DNA of 64,000 nt from DYJK01 sp040755055. GTDB taxonomy: Bacteria; Bacteroidota; Ignavibacteria; Ignavibacteriales; Melioribacteraceae. Positions 45,853 through 53,778 of the stretch are shown here, one piece after another. Location of the stretch: assembly GCA_040755055.1 (NCBI GenBank), contig JBFMBS010000010.1, forward strand, positions 54,469 to 118,468, written 5' to 3'. The position numbers and the translations under genes were made by a program. Below the pieces are notes generated by a model. That model was not told the origin of the DNA. It saw nothing but the letters and a program-made list of their open reading frames with translations, and ran no database searches. Numbering within the stretch: the first letter of the stretch is position 1; every line of letters begins with the position of its first letter.

Positions 45853-46881
45853 ATGAAAAACATAAAAATCATTTTATTGATATTTCTATTTGCAACTTCA
45901 ATTTTTGCATCCGGCAAAAAAGTATTGATTGAAGTTTTTACAAACTCACACTGCCCTCTTTGTCCAAGTGCTCATTCGGCTGTTGATAATTATGCCAGCA
46001 ACAGTCCAAACAAAAACAAAATTACATACATTTATTACCACATGAGTTTTCCTTATCCCGATGATAAACTGAACCAGGATAACACCGCCGACCCGGCAGC
46101 AAGAAATAGTTACTACGGGCCATTTGGTTCAACACCGCGCGGAATTTTTGACGGACAAGTACAATCAAATAATTATTCAAGCTGGAGCGGCATTTTAGAT
46201 AGCTACGTATCGCAGCAATCTCCATTCACACTGAATTTAAGCGGAGGGACTAATAACAGCGGCTTAACTATTAACGCTAAGATTAATCAAACCGAGCAAG
46301 GCACTTATAATAATCTAACACTATTCGTTATTGCGGTAGAAACAGTAAACTACCAGGGCAGAAACGGTATATCACCGCAAAAAAATGTTATGCGTAAGAT
46401 GTTCCCGAATTCAAGCGGCAGAAGTTTTACTATTTCTGCCAACCAGGAAATTCAATTAAGCGAGCTTATCACTTTAAATTCGAAATGGGATACTTCCAAG
46501 CTCGGCTTTGTAGTTTTCATCCAGAATAAACAAACCAAAACGGTTTACCAGTCGGAATTTATAAGCTATAGTTCTCTTATCAACACAGATGTGGAAACAA
46601 CCCCCGAAACTATTCCTTCAAAAATATCTTTAAGCCAGAATTACCCGAATCCCTTTAACCCGGCAACAAAAATATCTTTTGAATTACCTCAAGACGGGTT
46701 TGCTGAATTAAAAGTGTTCGATATACTCGGAAGAGAAGTTGCTTTGTTAGTTAGAGAGTTTAAAACTTCGGGAAGTCATACAATCAATTTTGACGGGACC
46801 AAACTTTCGAGCGGTATCTATTTCTATCAATTAAAAAACAATAGCCAAACAATCACAAAAAAAATGAGTTTGATCAAATAG
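45853..46881 (+). CDS. Omp28-related secreted protein with T9SS sorting domain
   Basis: A 342-residue secreted protein (signal ending FASG). Residues 20-130 have the thioredoxin-like Omp28 fold with C34-P-L-C37 in TNSHCPLCPSAHSAVDNYA and the STPRGIFDG motif after ITYIYYHMSFPYPDD. A beta-rich middle follows, and residues 255-342 are a type A sorting domain (LSQNYPNPFNPATKI, FDILGREVALLV, SSGIYFYQL). GAAGG precedes the ATG. Third gene of the TlpA-DUF6029 operon, 10 bp after DUF6029; it would be exported and attached to the surface. Confidence 0.88.
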   Translation: MKNIKIILLIFLFATSIFASGKKVLIEVFTNSHCPLCPSAHSAVDNYASNSPNKNKITYIYYHMSFPYPDDKLNQDNTADPAARNSYYGPFGSTPRGIFDGQVQSNNYSSWSGILDSYVSQQSPFTLNLSGGTNNSGLTINAKINQTEQGTYNNLTLFVIAVETVNYQGRNGISPQKNVMRKMFPNSSGRSFTISANQEIQLSELITLNSKWDTSKLGFVVFIQNKQTKTVYQSEFISYSSLINTDVETTPETIPSKISLSQNYPNPFNPATKISFELPQDGFAELKVFDILGREVALLVREFKTSGSHTINFDGTKLSSGIYFYQLKNNSQTITKKMSLIK

Positions 46882-46920
46882 CTCGTTTCTTATTTTTTCT
46901 GAAAAATTTGTTTTACAGTA

Positions 46921-46965
46921 AAAAAGCACCGGAAAAAAGAGCCCACTAAATAACCGGTGCTTTTT
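46921..46965 (+). terminator. rho-independent terminator after the Omp28 operon
   Basis: Stem AAAAAGCACCGG (46921-46932) pairs with CCGGTGCTTTTT (46954-46965), 12 bp with a 21-base loop and a T-run. It lies 40 bases past the operon stop. Confidence 0.8.
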
Positions 46966-46994
46966 GTTCAACTTCCGTTTAATAACTATCTTTG
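46964..46994 (+). promoter_or_regulatory. Bacteroidota-type promoter of the BtuF-like gene
   Basis: TTG (46964-46966), 20 bases, TATCTTTG (46987-46994): full match to TTG-N20-TAnnTTTG. Transcript start near 47001 gives a leader of about 60 bases, too short for a cobalamin riboswitch. Confidence 0.65.
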
Positions 46995-47062
46995 CGCTGT
47001 AATTATTCGAACAATTTTATTTTCAATTCAGCTAATTCTTTTTTTAAATAGATGCTAATCCA

Positions 47063-47947
47063 ATGAAAAAATTTATTATTCTCGCACTATGTTCATTCAT
47101 CATTTACTCATGCCGGGGAAATAACCAACAAGCCCCTGATGGATTATCCATCGTTGATGATCTCGGGAATAAATTCATATTCGATAAAACACCGGAACGA
47201 ATAATCACCCTCGCGCCAAATCTTACGGAAATGATTTACAGTTTAAATCTTCAGGACCACCTTGTTGGTAATACTCTCTACTGCAACTATCCCGAAGAAG
47301 CGGTTAACATTGAGAAAGTTGGTGATTTGCTTACATTCAATTTTGAAAGAATAGTTACTCTAAAACCCAATCTTATTTTTATTACCGTTGAAGGAAATAC
47401 AAAAGAGACTTATGATAAATTCAGGGAACTTGGCTTGAAAATATTTGTATCTAATCCGCGGAATTACAACGGCATAAAAAAAACATATTCAGATATAGGA
47501 AAAATCTTCGGTATAGAGCCGAAAGTTAACAGCGAATTAGCCAGATGGGATTCAATAATTACCTCAATATCATCATCAACACAAAAAAACAAAATTCTTT
47601 CCGGCGCAATGTTGATTGAGATTAACCCCATAATGATTGCCGGGAAAAGTACGTTCTTTAATGAGTTCTTTGATATCTGTGGCTTGAAAAACATTGCCGA
47701 AGATTCACCGTTAAATTATCCCGTCTTCAGCAGAGAGGAGCTGCTTAATAGAAATCCCGACTTCATTTTTTTCCCGACAGCACTTGATGATAAATTGGAA
47801 AGAGTTGTAAAAGCTTACCCGGAATGGGAGAATTTAAAATCGGTACAGCAAGGGAATTTTCATTTGATTGATAGGGATCTTTTTGCGCGTCCCGGTCCAC
47901 GGTTCGTTGAGGCAGTTCAGTATCTATATAAACTCACTCATCAATAA
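47063..47947 (+). CDS. BtuF/FecB-like periplasmic binding lipoprotein
   Basis: A 294-residue protein with lipobox YSCRG near residue 18. The helical-backbone binding-protein fold of metal-chelate ABC systems is seen: DDLGNKFIFDKTPERIITLA, PNLTEMIYSLNLQDHLVGNT, VGDLLTFNFERIVTLKPNLI, and the end VRPGPR-like FARPGPRFVEAVQYL. It would bind vitamin B12 or an iron chelate for an ABC importer. No BtuC or BtuD gene is near, and there is no riboswitch, so ligand identity is open. It has its own terminator-bounded promoter. Confidence 0.82.
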   Translation: MKKFIILALCSFIIYSCRGNNQQAPDGLSIVDDLGNKFIFDKTPERIITLAPNLTEMIYSLNLQDHLVGNTLYCNYPEEAVNIEKVGDLLTFNFERIVTLKPNLIFITVEGNTKETYDKFRELGLKIFVSNPRNYNGIKKTYSDIGKIFGIEPKVNSELARWDSIITSISSSTQKNKILSGAMLIEINPIMIAGKSTFFNEFFDICGLKNIAEDSPLNYPVFSREELLNRNPDFIFFPTALDDKLERVVKAYPEWENLKSVQQGNFHLIDRDLFARPGPRFVEAVQYLYKLTHQ

Positions 47948-48167
47948 GAAGATCTTCGTTAGATTCAGCAATAAAGATCATGGCGCATTTATCACCTTTA
48001 AACTTGCCCGTTTTTTTGCATTGTTGAAAACGTTTTGTAGCTTTACTTAAATCAACCTTCTTGCTATCGATGCCGAACATTTTAAGATCTTCACCGCATT
48101 CTGTACAGTAAATGGTATCTTTTTTTGCTTCTTCCTTGTTAGAATTAATTATTTTCTTTTTTCTCAT
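47934..48167 (-). CDS. small Cys-rich (zinc-ribbon-like) protein
   Basis: About 77 residues from ATG 48167 (GGAAG 3-4 bases upstream). After a basic N-terminus it has IYCTECGEDLKMFGIDSKKV, then RFQQCKKTGKFKGDKCAMIF: a CxxC followed by two more Cys, a four-Cys zinc or iron site pattern. The end is acidic (ESNEDLLIDE). It overlaps the preceding gene on the same strand by 23 bases and the convergent BtuF-like gene by 14. Function unknown. Confidence 0.6.
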   Translation of the reverse strand: MRKKKIINSNKEEAKKDTIYCTECGEDLKMFGIDSKKVDLSKATKRFQQCKKTGKFKGDKCAMIFIAESNEDLLIDE

Positions 48168-48483
48168 AACTTCCGCCTTTCGGTTCCCATTCCAAACCTT
48201 CGCACGGTAGATAATCAACCGTTGGATGTTTATCGTGAAGCAAGCATATTACTGCAGTAGCATCAAAATGTTTGCAAGAAGAGCATAAAGTATCGTTAAT
48301 AACTTCCTTGTTTTCTTCTTTAAATAGTCTGTACTGAATCATCGCCGGGTGAATTATCACGCCATAAATAGCCATAAGCCCGAACCACCACCAGTACTTG
48401 TATTCCATGTAATTCTGCAAGACCCACAGAGCCGGTATAAGGATTGCAGTTCTTACTATTGCCCAAAATATTATTCCGCCCAT
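48145..48483 (-). CDS. small membrane protein with C-terminal Cys motif
   Basis: About 112 residues from ATG 48483. Two membrane helices (IIFWAIVRTAILIPALWVL, YWWWFGLMAIYGVIIHPAM) are followed by a cytosolic or periplasmic tail with LCSSCKHFDATAVICLLHDK and PCEGLEWEP: four Cys in C-x2-C...C...C order, a likely metal site. Overlaps the next Cys-rich gene by 23 bases, so the pair is translationally coupled. Function unknown; an upstream start at 48588 is possible but adds a non-hydrophobic leader. Confidence 0.6.
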   Translation of the reverse strand: MGGIIFWAIVRTAILIPALWVLQNYMEYKYWWWFGLMAIYGVIIHPAMIQYRLFKEENKEVINDTLCSSCKHFDATAVICLLHDKHPTVDYLPCEGLEWEPKGGSYEKKENN

Positions 48484-48759
48484 AATTGTTTCTTTGCGAA
48501 TGACTAAAAGAAACTTAATTATTGTTTGCTGTAGTGTCAAACATACTTCTTGCTTACTGTTAATTGAGAAATTAGAAACAAACGACAACCTTTTGGAAGA
48601 TAAACATAAAAATTACGAGGATAGTGCCATTGCTGCGTAAAATAAAAAAAAGATTTTTCATCAGCTTAAATTGCATTGCGATTCTGTTTTAAATAAATGA
48701 TTGCGGTTTTCCGCTCTAACATAAAAACTTAAATATGGATAAATACAAGTTCTTTCATT

Positions 48760-50235
48760 TCATAAACTTTCAATTACCTTCTTTAAAATTTCGATTGCTT
48801 TCTCTTGCTCCTTAAAATTAAGAGAGGCAAAACCGAGACGCGTTGCATTATAATTTTTTGTAACCGAATTATGAATTACCCCGTTACCTATTATAAGACT
48901 ATTTTCAGCGGCTTTCTCTGCAACAAGTTTAAGGTCAACATTATTAAATTTTGTCCAAACCGACATTCCGCCATCGGGAATTTTAAATGTGATGTGACTA
49001 CCAATTTTTTCTTTTAATTGTTTACAGAAAAAATCCCTTCGTTCGTGATAAAGTTTAACCGCTTTTTTAATGTGACTTCCAATCGTTCCGTTCTTATAAA
49101 GTTCGGCTATCGCCATCTCAGTCATGGTATCGCCTTGCCAATCAATAGAACGACGCAAATTTGAAACAGCATGAATAAAATTTTCCGGTGCGACTATAAA
49201 TCCGATCCGTATAGAAGGAACAAGCGTTTTGGTTAGTGTACCGATATAAATAACATTACCATGGTAATCGAGACTTGCCATCGGAAGCACCGGGCTGCTG
49301 TTGTAATGAAAGTCATAATCGTAGTCATCTTCAATAATTGCAAATTTATATTTAGCCGCAAGTTCAAGTAATTGAATCCGCCGTTCAGGTATTAGTGTTA
49401 CCGTTGTCGGGTAATGATGATGCGGAATTACATATACCAACCGTATCTTTTTCTTCCGGCAAAGAGTTTCAATTGCATTGACATCAATCCCGAAATCATC
49501 AACGGGCACTTTGTTGATTGATGCGCCGGCTTGTTTAAACGTGAAATTAGCATTGAAATAACCCGGTTCGCCAACAACAACATTGTCTCCCGGTTTAATC
49601 AAGAGTTTAGTTGTAAGATAGACTCCCATTTGAGCACCCCTGGTAATCATAAGATTATCGATAGAAATAGGAAGTCCTCTTGTTTCTGATAAGAAAGCGG
49701 CAAGAGTTTCAAGAAGGTATGTTGGTCCTTTTGGACCGCCATACTTATAATATTTTCTAAATGCATTCAGTTTAGTAAGCCGCCTTAGTTCACGAAGCAA
49801 AAGTTGTGTGGGTGCAAGTCGTATATCGGGAAAACCGTCATCAATTGTTAGGTTTTTAGATTCCTGGTGATTTGAAAACGGGTACCGGATAAGATTTTTT
49901 TCGTCAAAAGTAAAAAGGGTTTTATCAGGATAATAGTTTAATGATTTAGTTGGTGAAAGTTTTATCGGTTTTACTTCCGGCAAATTTTTTGCAACAAAAG
50001 TTCCTTTACGCGGAATAATTTCGACCCAACCTTGCGCCATTAATTCTTCATAGGCATTCTGTAATGTTTTTCTGTGAACATTTAATAGTGATGACAATTC
50101 ACGTGCACCCGGCAGTTTCATTCCGCTTCTTAAATATCCTCGCCGGATATTATATATGACAGCATTCGTAATTTGCAAATAGACCGGCGTTTCTATTGTG
50201 TGGTCAACATTAATTAGTTCATTAAAAGAAAACAT
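48760..50235 (-). CDS. MocR-family (GntR-HTH plus aminotransferase-fold) regulator
   Basis: A 491-residue regulator. Residues 10-80 are a GntR winged helix (VYLQITNAVIYNIRRGYLRS, LPGARELSSLLNVHRKTLQN). The rest is a class I aminotransferase fold: RGAQMGVYLTTKLLIKPGD, VVGEPGYFNANFTF, VYVIPHHHYPTTVTL, the PLP region IEDDYDYDFHY, and the Schiff-base Lys in YIGTLTKTLVPSIRIGF. MocR proteins use PLP as a cofactor for sensing. It is divergent from the carboxymuconolactone decarboxylase-cupin pair, its likely target. Confidence 0.92.
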   Translation of the reverse strand: MFSFNELINVDHTIETPVYLQITNAVIYNIRRGYLRSGMKLPGARELSSLLNVHRKTLQNAYEELMAQGWVEIIPRKGTFVAKNLPEVKPIKLSPTKSLNYYPDKTLFTFDEKNLIRYPFSNHQESKNLTIDDGFPDIRLAPTQLLLRELRRLTKLNAFRKYYKYGGPKGPTYLLETLAAFLSETRGLPISIDNLMITRGAQMGVYLTTKLLIKPGDNVVVGEPGYFNANFTFKQAGASINKVPVDDFGIDVNAIETLCRKKKIRLVYVIPHHHYPTTVTLIPERRIQLLELAAKYKFAIIEDDYDYDFHYNSSPVLPMASLDYHGNVIYIGTLTKTLVPSIRIGFIVAPENFIHAVSNLRRSIDWQGDTMTEMAIAELYKNGTIGSHIKKAVKLYHERRDFFCKQLKEKIGSHITFKIPDGGMSVWTKFNNVDLKLVAEKAAENSLIIGNGVIHNSVTKNYNATRLGFASLNFKEQEKAIEILKKVIESL

Positions 50236-50348
50236 TCCTGGTACACTCGAATTGTTTTTTGTGGACTACGAACATGACTCATTAAAGATATATTTTTTCG
50301 AGCAAAAAAAACAAATACAAAAAATTCAATTACAAGGAAATAATAACT

Positions 50349-50792
50349 ATGAGATCCAGGATGAGCATTAAACATGAAGAACCGGTAGTTTACAAGGTAT
50401 TGGAAGAAGCTGATTCTCAAATTGAAAATTTTAATCTTGATCCGAAACTTGTTGAATTAATACGGCTTAGAGCATCCCAGATCAATGGATGCGGATACTG
50501 CGTTAATTACCATTCAAAAAATGCGACCTCATTAGGAGAAACAGCCCAGAGACTTTTTGCAGTTAGCGCCTGGTGGGAAACTCCTTTTTTTACGGAAGAA
50601 GAACGTGCCGCTCTTAAGCTGGTCGAAGAAGTGACAAGTATTTCTGACCACGGTGTATCGGATGAAGTGTTTAACAATGCATTAAGAATTTTTGGAAAGC
50701 AAAAATTGGCTCAATTGATTTTTGTAATTACGGCAATCAATAGCTGGAATCGTATTGCTATATCGACACACTTAGTAGCCGAAAAGGATTAA
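50349..50792 (+). CDS. carboxymuconolactone decarboxylase-family (AhpD-like) protein
   Basis: A 147-residue protein with C48-G-Y-C51 and H55 in INGCGYCVNYHSKNATSLGE, the catalytic pattern of AhpD-type alkylhydroperoxidases. LIRLRASQI before and FFTEEERAALKLVEEVT after fit the family. It may reduce peroxides or act on a small ligand. First of a plus-strand run with a cupin gene 6 bp later and divergent from the MocR regulator, an arrangement often seen in bacteria. Confidence 0.88.
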   Translation: MRSRMSIKHEEPVVYKVLEEADSQIENFNLDPKLVELIRLRASQINGCGYCVNYHSKNATSLGETAQRLFAVSAWWETPFFTEEERAALKLVEEVTSISDHGVSDEVFNNALRIFGKQKLAQLIFVITAINSWNRIAISTHLVAEKD

Positions 50793-50798
50793 ACGGAT

Positions 50799-51140
50799 AT
50801 GAAATTACAAATCACAAAAAGTTCTCAAGTAAACTGGAAACCGCTGATAGAAGAAGGTGTGAAAACCGACGGCATCTTTGTAAAAGTTTTACGTTTTGAT
50901 GAGGCAGCACAAAGATCGCCCACCTTCCTACTAAAATTCGAAGCCGGTGCGTCGTACCCAAATCATGATCATCCAGCCGGTGAAGAAGTTTTTGTTCTGG
51001 AAGGTGAAGTTCGTTTTGGTTCAACTCACTTATATGCCGGCGACTATTTATTTACTCCGCCCGGAGCCAAGCATTCTGTGTATTCAGAAAAAGGCTGCGT
51101 GATGTTGTTTGTTGTACCCAAAGAAGTGAAAATTTTATAA
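50799..51140 (+). CDS. cupin-domain (ChrR-like) protein
   Basis: A 113-residue single cupin: LKFEAGASYPNHDHPAGEEV with metal ligands His-His-Glu (NHDHPAGEEVFVLEG) and a second motif TPPGAKHSVYSEKGC. This is the ChrR C-terminal-like or quercetinase-like cupin fold. Likely binds a metal and a small molecule or peroxide. Six bases after the AhpD-like gene, so same transcript and probably same stress or substrate. Confidence 0.87.
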   Translation: MKLQITKSSQVNWKPLIEEGVKTDGIFVKVLRFDEAAQRSPTFLLKFEAGASYPNHDHPAGEEVFVLEGEVRFGSTHLYAGDYLFTPPGAKHSVYSEKGCVMLFVVPKEVKIL

Positions 51141-51216
51141 TTATAAAATACCGCTTACGTTTTAAGCCGTTTTACAATTCTATTAATGCTATGAACTTTT
51201 ATAGGAAAATAATTTT

Positions 51217-52263
51217 ATGAGAAGAATAACTATCATACTCATATTTATGCTCGCTGTTATCAATCAGTTATTCTGTCAAACTGATAAATTAGAATTATCA
51301 CTTTTCGCAGAGAGTAATTACCAATGGACCGGGATTGCGATTTCAAAAAATGACCGTGTGTTTGTTAATTTTCCGCGATGGACAACCGATACGCCGGTTT
51401 CCGTTGCCGAAATTATCGACGGGGTTATTGTTCCTTACCCCAATAAAGATTGGAATAACTGGGATGCCGGTTCTATTACAAAGAATAAATTTGTTTGTGT
51501 CCAGAGTGTTTTTATTGATGATTTGAACAGACTATGGGTATTAGACCCCGGGTATGAACTTGCATCGGACAAAACTAAAGCAGCACATATCTATATTTTT
51601 AACTTAGATGATAATTCACTCACCCGTGAATATTTTATTCCGTCTGATCAAATTTCAGAGAACAGTTATTTAAATGACCTCCGAATAGACAATCAGTTAG
51701 GGGTTGCTTACATATCAGATTCTAACATCGGCGGTATAATTATTTTAGATCTCCAAACCGGTAATGTAAGACGGGTATTAAGCAATCATCCTTCTACATT
51801 ATCAGAAGTAAAACAAATAGTAATTGAAGGTTATACCAGGAATCATCCGGTACAGTCCGATGGAATTGCTTTGGACCCGGATAAAAGGTACCTCTATTAT
51901 TGCGCACTAATGGGTGAAAATGTATATCGTGTTCCAACAAAAACACTTCTTAACTTAAAACTTACCGGATTGCAGCTTGGTGGTTTTGTTGAGAAGTTTG
52001 CAAGGACCGGTGCAAACGATGGAATCATCTTTGACAAGAATGGAAATCTATACCTAACAAGTTTAGAAAAAAATGCTATCAGTATTGCAGATAAAAACGG
52101 TGTTGTTAGCGAATTAATCGCCGACGAAAAAATAAAGTGGCCGGATTCCTTTGCCTGGGATAGTAAGGGAAATCTTTTCTTTACAACATCTCAAATTCAT
52201 CTGCCAAAAGAAAAGAGAAGCACATACAAAATATTTAAAGTTAAACTCAACAAGGGGATGTAA
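51217..52263 (+). CDS. major royal jelly/Yellow-family secreted beta-propeller protein
   Basis: A 348-residue exported protein (signal ending LFCQ). Motifs of the MRJP/Yellow family: FVNFPRWTTDTPVSVAEI, VQSVFIDDLNRLWVLDPGYE, HIYIFNLDDNSLTREYF, SYLNDLRIDNQLGVAYISDS and SDGIALDPDKRYLYYCALMG. These are six-bladed propellers related to lactonases; bacterial members are little studied. The next gene (Gfo/Idh oxidoreductase) begins directly after its stop, so the two are linked. Catalytic role unproven. Confidence 0.85.
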   Translation: MRRITIILIFMLAVINQLFCQTDKLELSLFAESNYQWTGIAISKNDRVFVNFPRWTTDTPVSVAEIIDGVIVPYPNKDWNNWDAGSITKNKFVCVQSVFIDDLNRLWVLDPGYELASDKTKAAHIYIFNLDDNSLTREYFIPSDQISENSYLNDLRIDNQLGVAYISDSNIGGIIILDLQTGNVRRVLSNHPSTLSEVKQIVIEGYTRNHPVQSDGIALDPDKRYLYYCALMGENVYRVPTKTLLNLKLTGLQLGGFVEKFARTGANDGIIFDKNGNLYLTSLEKNAISIADKNGVVSELIADEKIKWPDSFAWDSKGNLFFTTSQIHLPKEKRSTYKIFKVKLNKGM

Positions 52264-53235
52264 TTGGAAAAGAATATACCGATACGGTTAGGAATCATTG
52301 GATTAGGTGCGATGGGCTCGGAAATGTTTCGTGCGGCTATAGATCACCCGGAATTTCGGGTCACTTATTGTGCCGATATTGATTCCAATAATATTATGCG
52401 GTTAAAATCAGAATTCCCTTCGATAAAATTCACTCAATCTCCATTCGAGTTAATTGAATCTAATGAAGTTGACGCTGTTTACATAGCCGTCCCCCCGGAT
52501 TTTCATGCAGTCTATTCAGTCCGTTCGATGATACATAACAAAGCTGTCTTTTGTGAAAAACCCTTAACCGTTAATCTATCTGATGGGATGACGATGATCA
52601 TGGCGGCAACAGAAACAAAAATGGTTAATGTTGTTAACTTCCCTTTTGCTGATCGACATGCTGTTTATGAAATAGAAAGAGCAATAAAAGAAGGTGAGGT
52701 AGGAAATATAATGGGCGTAGAAATTAGGTTATTGTTCCCGGAATGGCCCAGAAAATTTCAAGCGAAGGCTGCATGGCTTTCTACACGAACACAAGGTGGA
52801 TTTATTCGGGAAGTGTTCTCGCATTTTGTATATCTAACTGATAGAATATTAAGTCCGCTTACACCGGTTTTCGTACGGCTTGATCACACACCGGAAGATT
52901 TTTTAACAAGCGAAGTTAATGCAAGCGGATTATTTTATTCTGGAAATGTTCCGGTAAAATTAAATGCTCTATCGGGTGCCGCAATACCGGAGACTTATGA
53001 ATGGAATTTGTACGGCTCCAAACGCTCTTATAGTATTCGTAATTGGGATGAGCTGTATCAATCCGATGGAACCGGATGGCAGAGTGTTACACTTCACCAA
53101 CAGCGCGGTACGGAAAAGACAAGACTCACATTATTCGCAAAGGCAATACGGGGCGAACAACATAATTTACCCGATTTCGCCGTTGGCTTTAGAGTTGCCA
53201 GAATCATAGAATCATTTCATCAAAGCATAACATAA
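52264..53235 (+). CDS. Gfo/Idh/MocA-family oxidoreductase
   Basis: A 323-residue dehydrogenase with TTG start right after the previous stop (AAGGGG 6 bases upstream). N-terminal Rossmann fold with IRLGIIGLGAMGSEMFRA, and the family EKP motif in KAVFCEKPLTVN, with AVYIAVPPDFHAVY before it. The C-terminal domain has TQGGFIREVFSHFVYLTDRI with the usual His. Reactions are NAD(P)-dependent oxidation or reduction of sugars or similar. With the MRJP-like protein it may form a two-step pathway on a sugar lactone or related compound; inferred. Confidence 0.88.
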   Translation: MEKNIPIRLGIIGLGAMGSEMFRAAIDHPEFRVTYCADIDSNNIMRLKSEFPSIKFTQSPFELIESNEVDAVYIAVPPDFHAVYSVRSMIHNKAVFCEKPLTVNLSDGMTMIMAATETKMVNVVNFPFADRHAVYEIERAIKEGEVGNIMGVEIRLLFPEWPRKFQAKAAWLSTRTQGGFIREVFSHFVYLTDRILSPLTPVFVRLDHTPEDFLTSEVNASGLFYSGNVPVKLNALSGAAIPETYEWNLYGSKRSYSIRNWDELYQSDGTGWQSVTLHQQRGTEKTRLTLFAKAIRGEQHNLPDFAVGFRVARIIESFHQSIT

Positions 53236-53349
53236 TTTATTTTCGGTAAATTCCCATTTAACCGCTCAATAAATTTTCGAATGATCTATTTAAACTTCTC
53301 TTCTTTTTTTATATTGCATTTGTACTTATAAAAAGGAGAATCATTTGGT

Positions 53350-53658
53350 ATGAAAAAGTCATTCACAAAAGAATTCTTTTCACTTCTCTCTGCAGCATGG
53401 AATTTACTCTTTTTCTACCTTATAATAATTTGCGGCGGCGCAATGGTTTTTCACATCGAGGGATTGAAAAACAGCAGCGGCGCGTTTGGCGATAGTCTTT
53501 ACACAGCTTTTGTTACGTCATTTACAATCGGGTATGGTGATATGACACCATCCGGTACACTGGGAAAAGTAACCTCTGTGATTCTGGCATTAGTTGGCAT
53601 GATGTTTATCGGCATTATTATAGGCGCTTCTGTTAAAGCTCTTGAAAGATGTAAATAA
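53350..53658 (+). CDS. two-helix potassium channel (Ion_trans_2)
   Basis: A 102-residue membrane protein: helix 1 about 13-32 (WNLLFFYLIIICGGAMVF), pore helix and selectivity filter TSFTIGYGDMTPSG, helix 2 about 75-97 (VTSVILALVGMMFIGIIIGA). The TIGYGD filter is that of K+ channels; the size is that of a KcsA-like minimal subunit, with no regulatory domain. AAGGAG lies 12 bases upstream of ATG, a long spacing. Flanked by the oxidoreductase and a glycosyltransferase gene. Confidence 0.88.
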   Translation: MKKSFTKEFFSLLSAAWNLLFFYLIIICGGAMVFHIEGLKNSSGAFGDSLYTAFVTSFTIGYGDMTPSGTLGKVTSVILALVGMMFIGIIIGASVKALERCK

Positions 53659-53778
53659 TTGCCCGGAACTTGCCGGTATCAACAGAAACAGCATGTTAAT
53701 TGATTTTAGCGGCGGCAACCTTTAACTTTCGTTTAGTTGATATATTAAATAGACTTTTTAAGAAAACCGGATAAGAAT

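Noticed and set aside
46966..47062. Cobalamin riboswitch upstream of the BtuF-like gene
   Set aside because: Leader is only about 60 bases and has no B12-box-like sequence.
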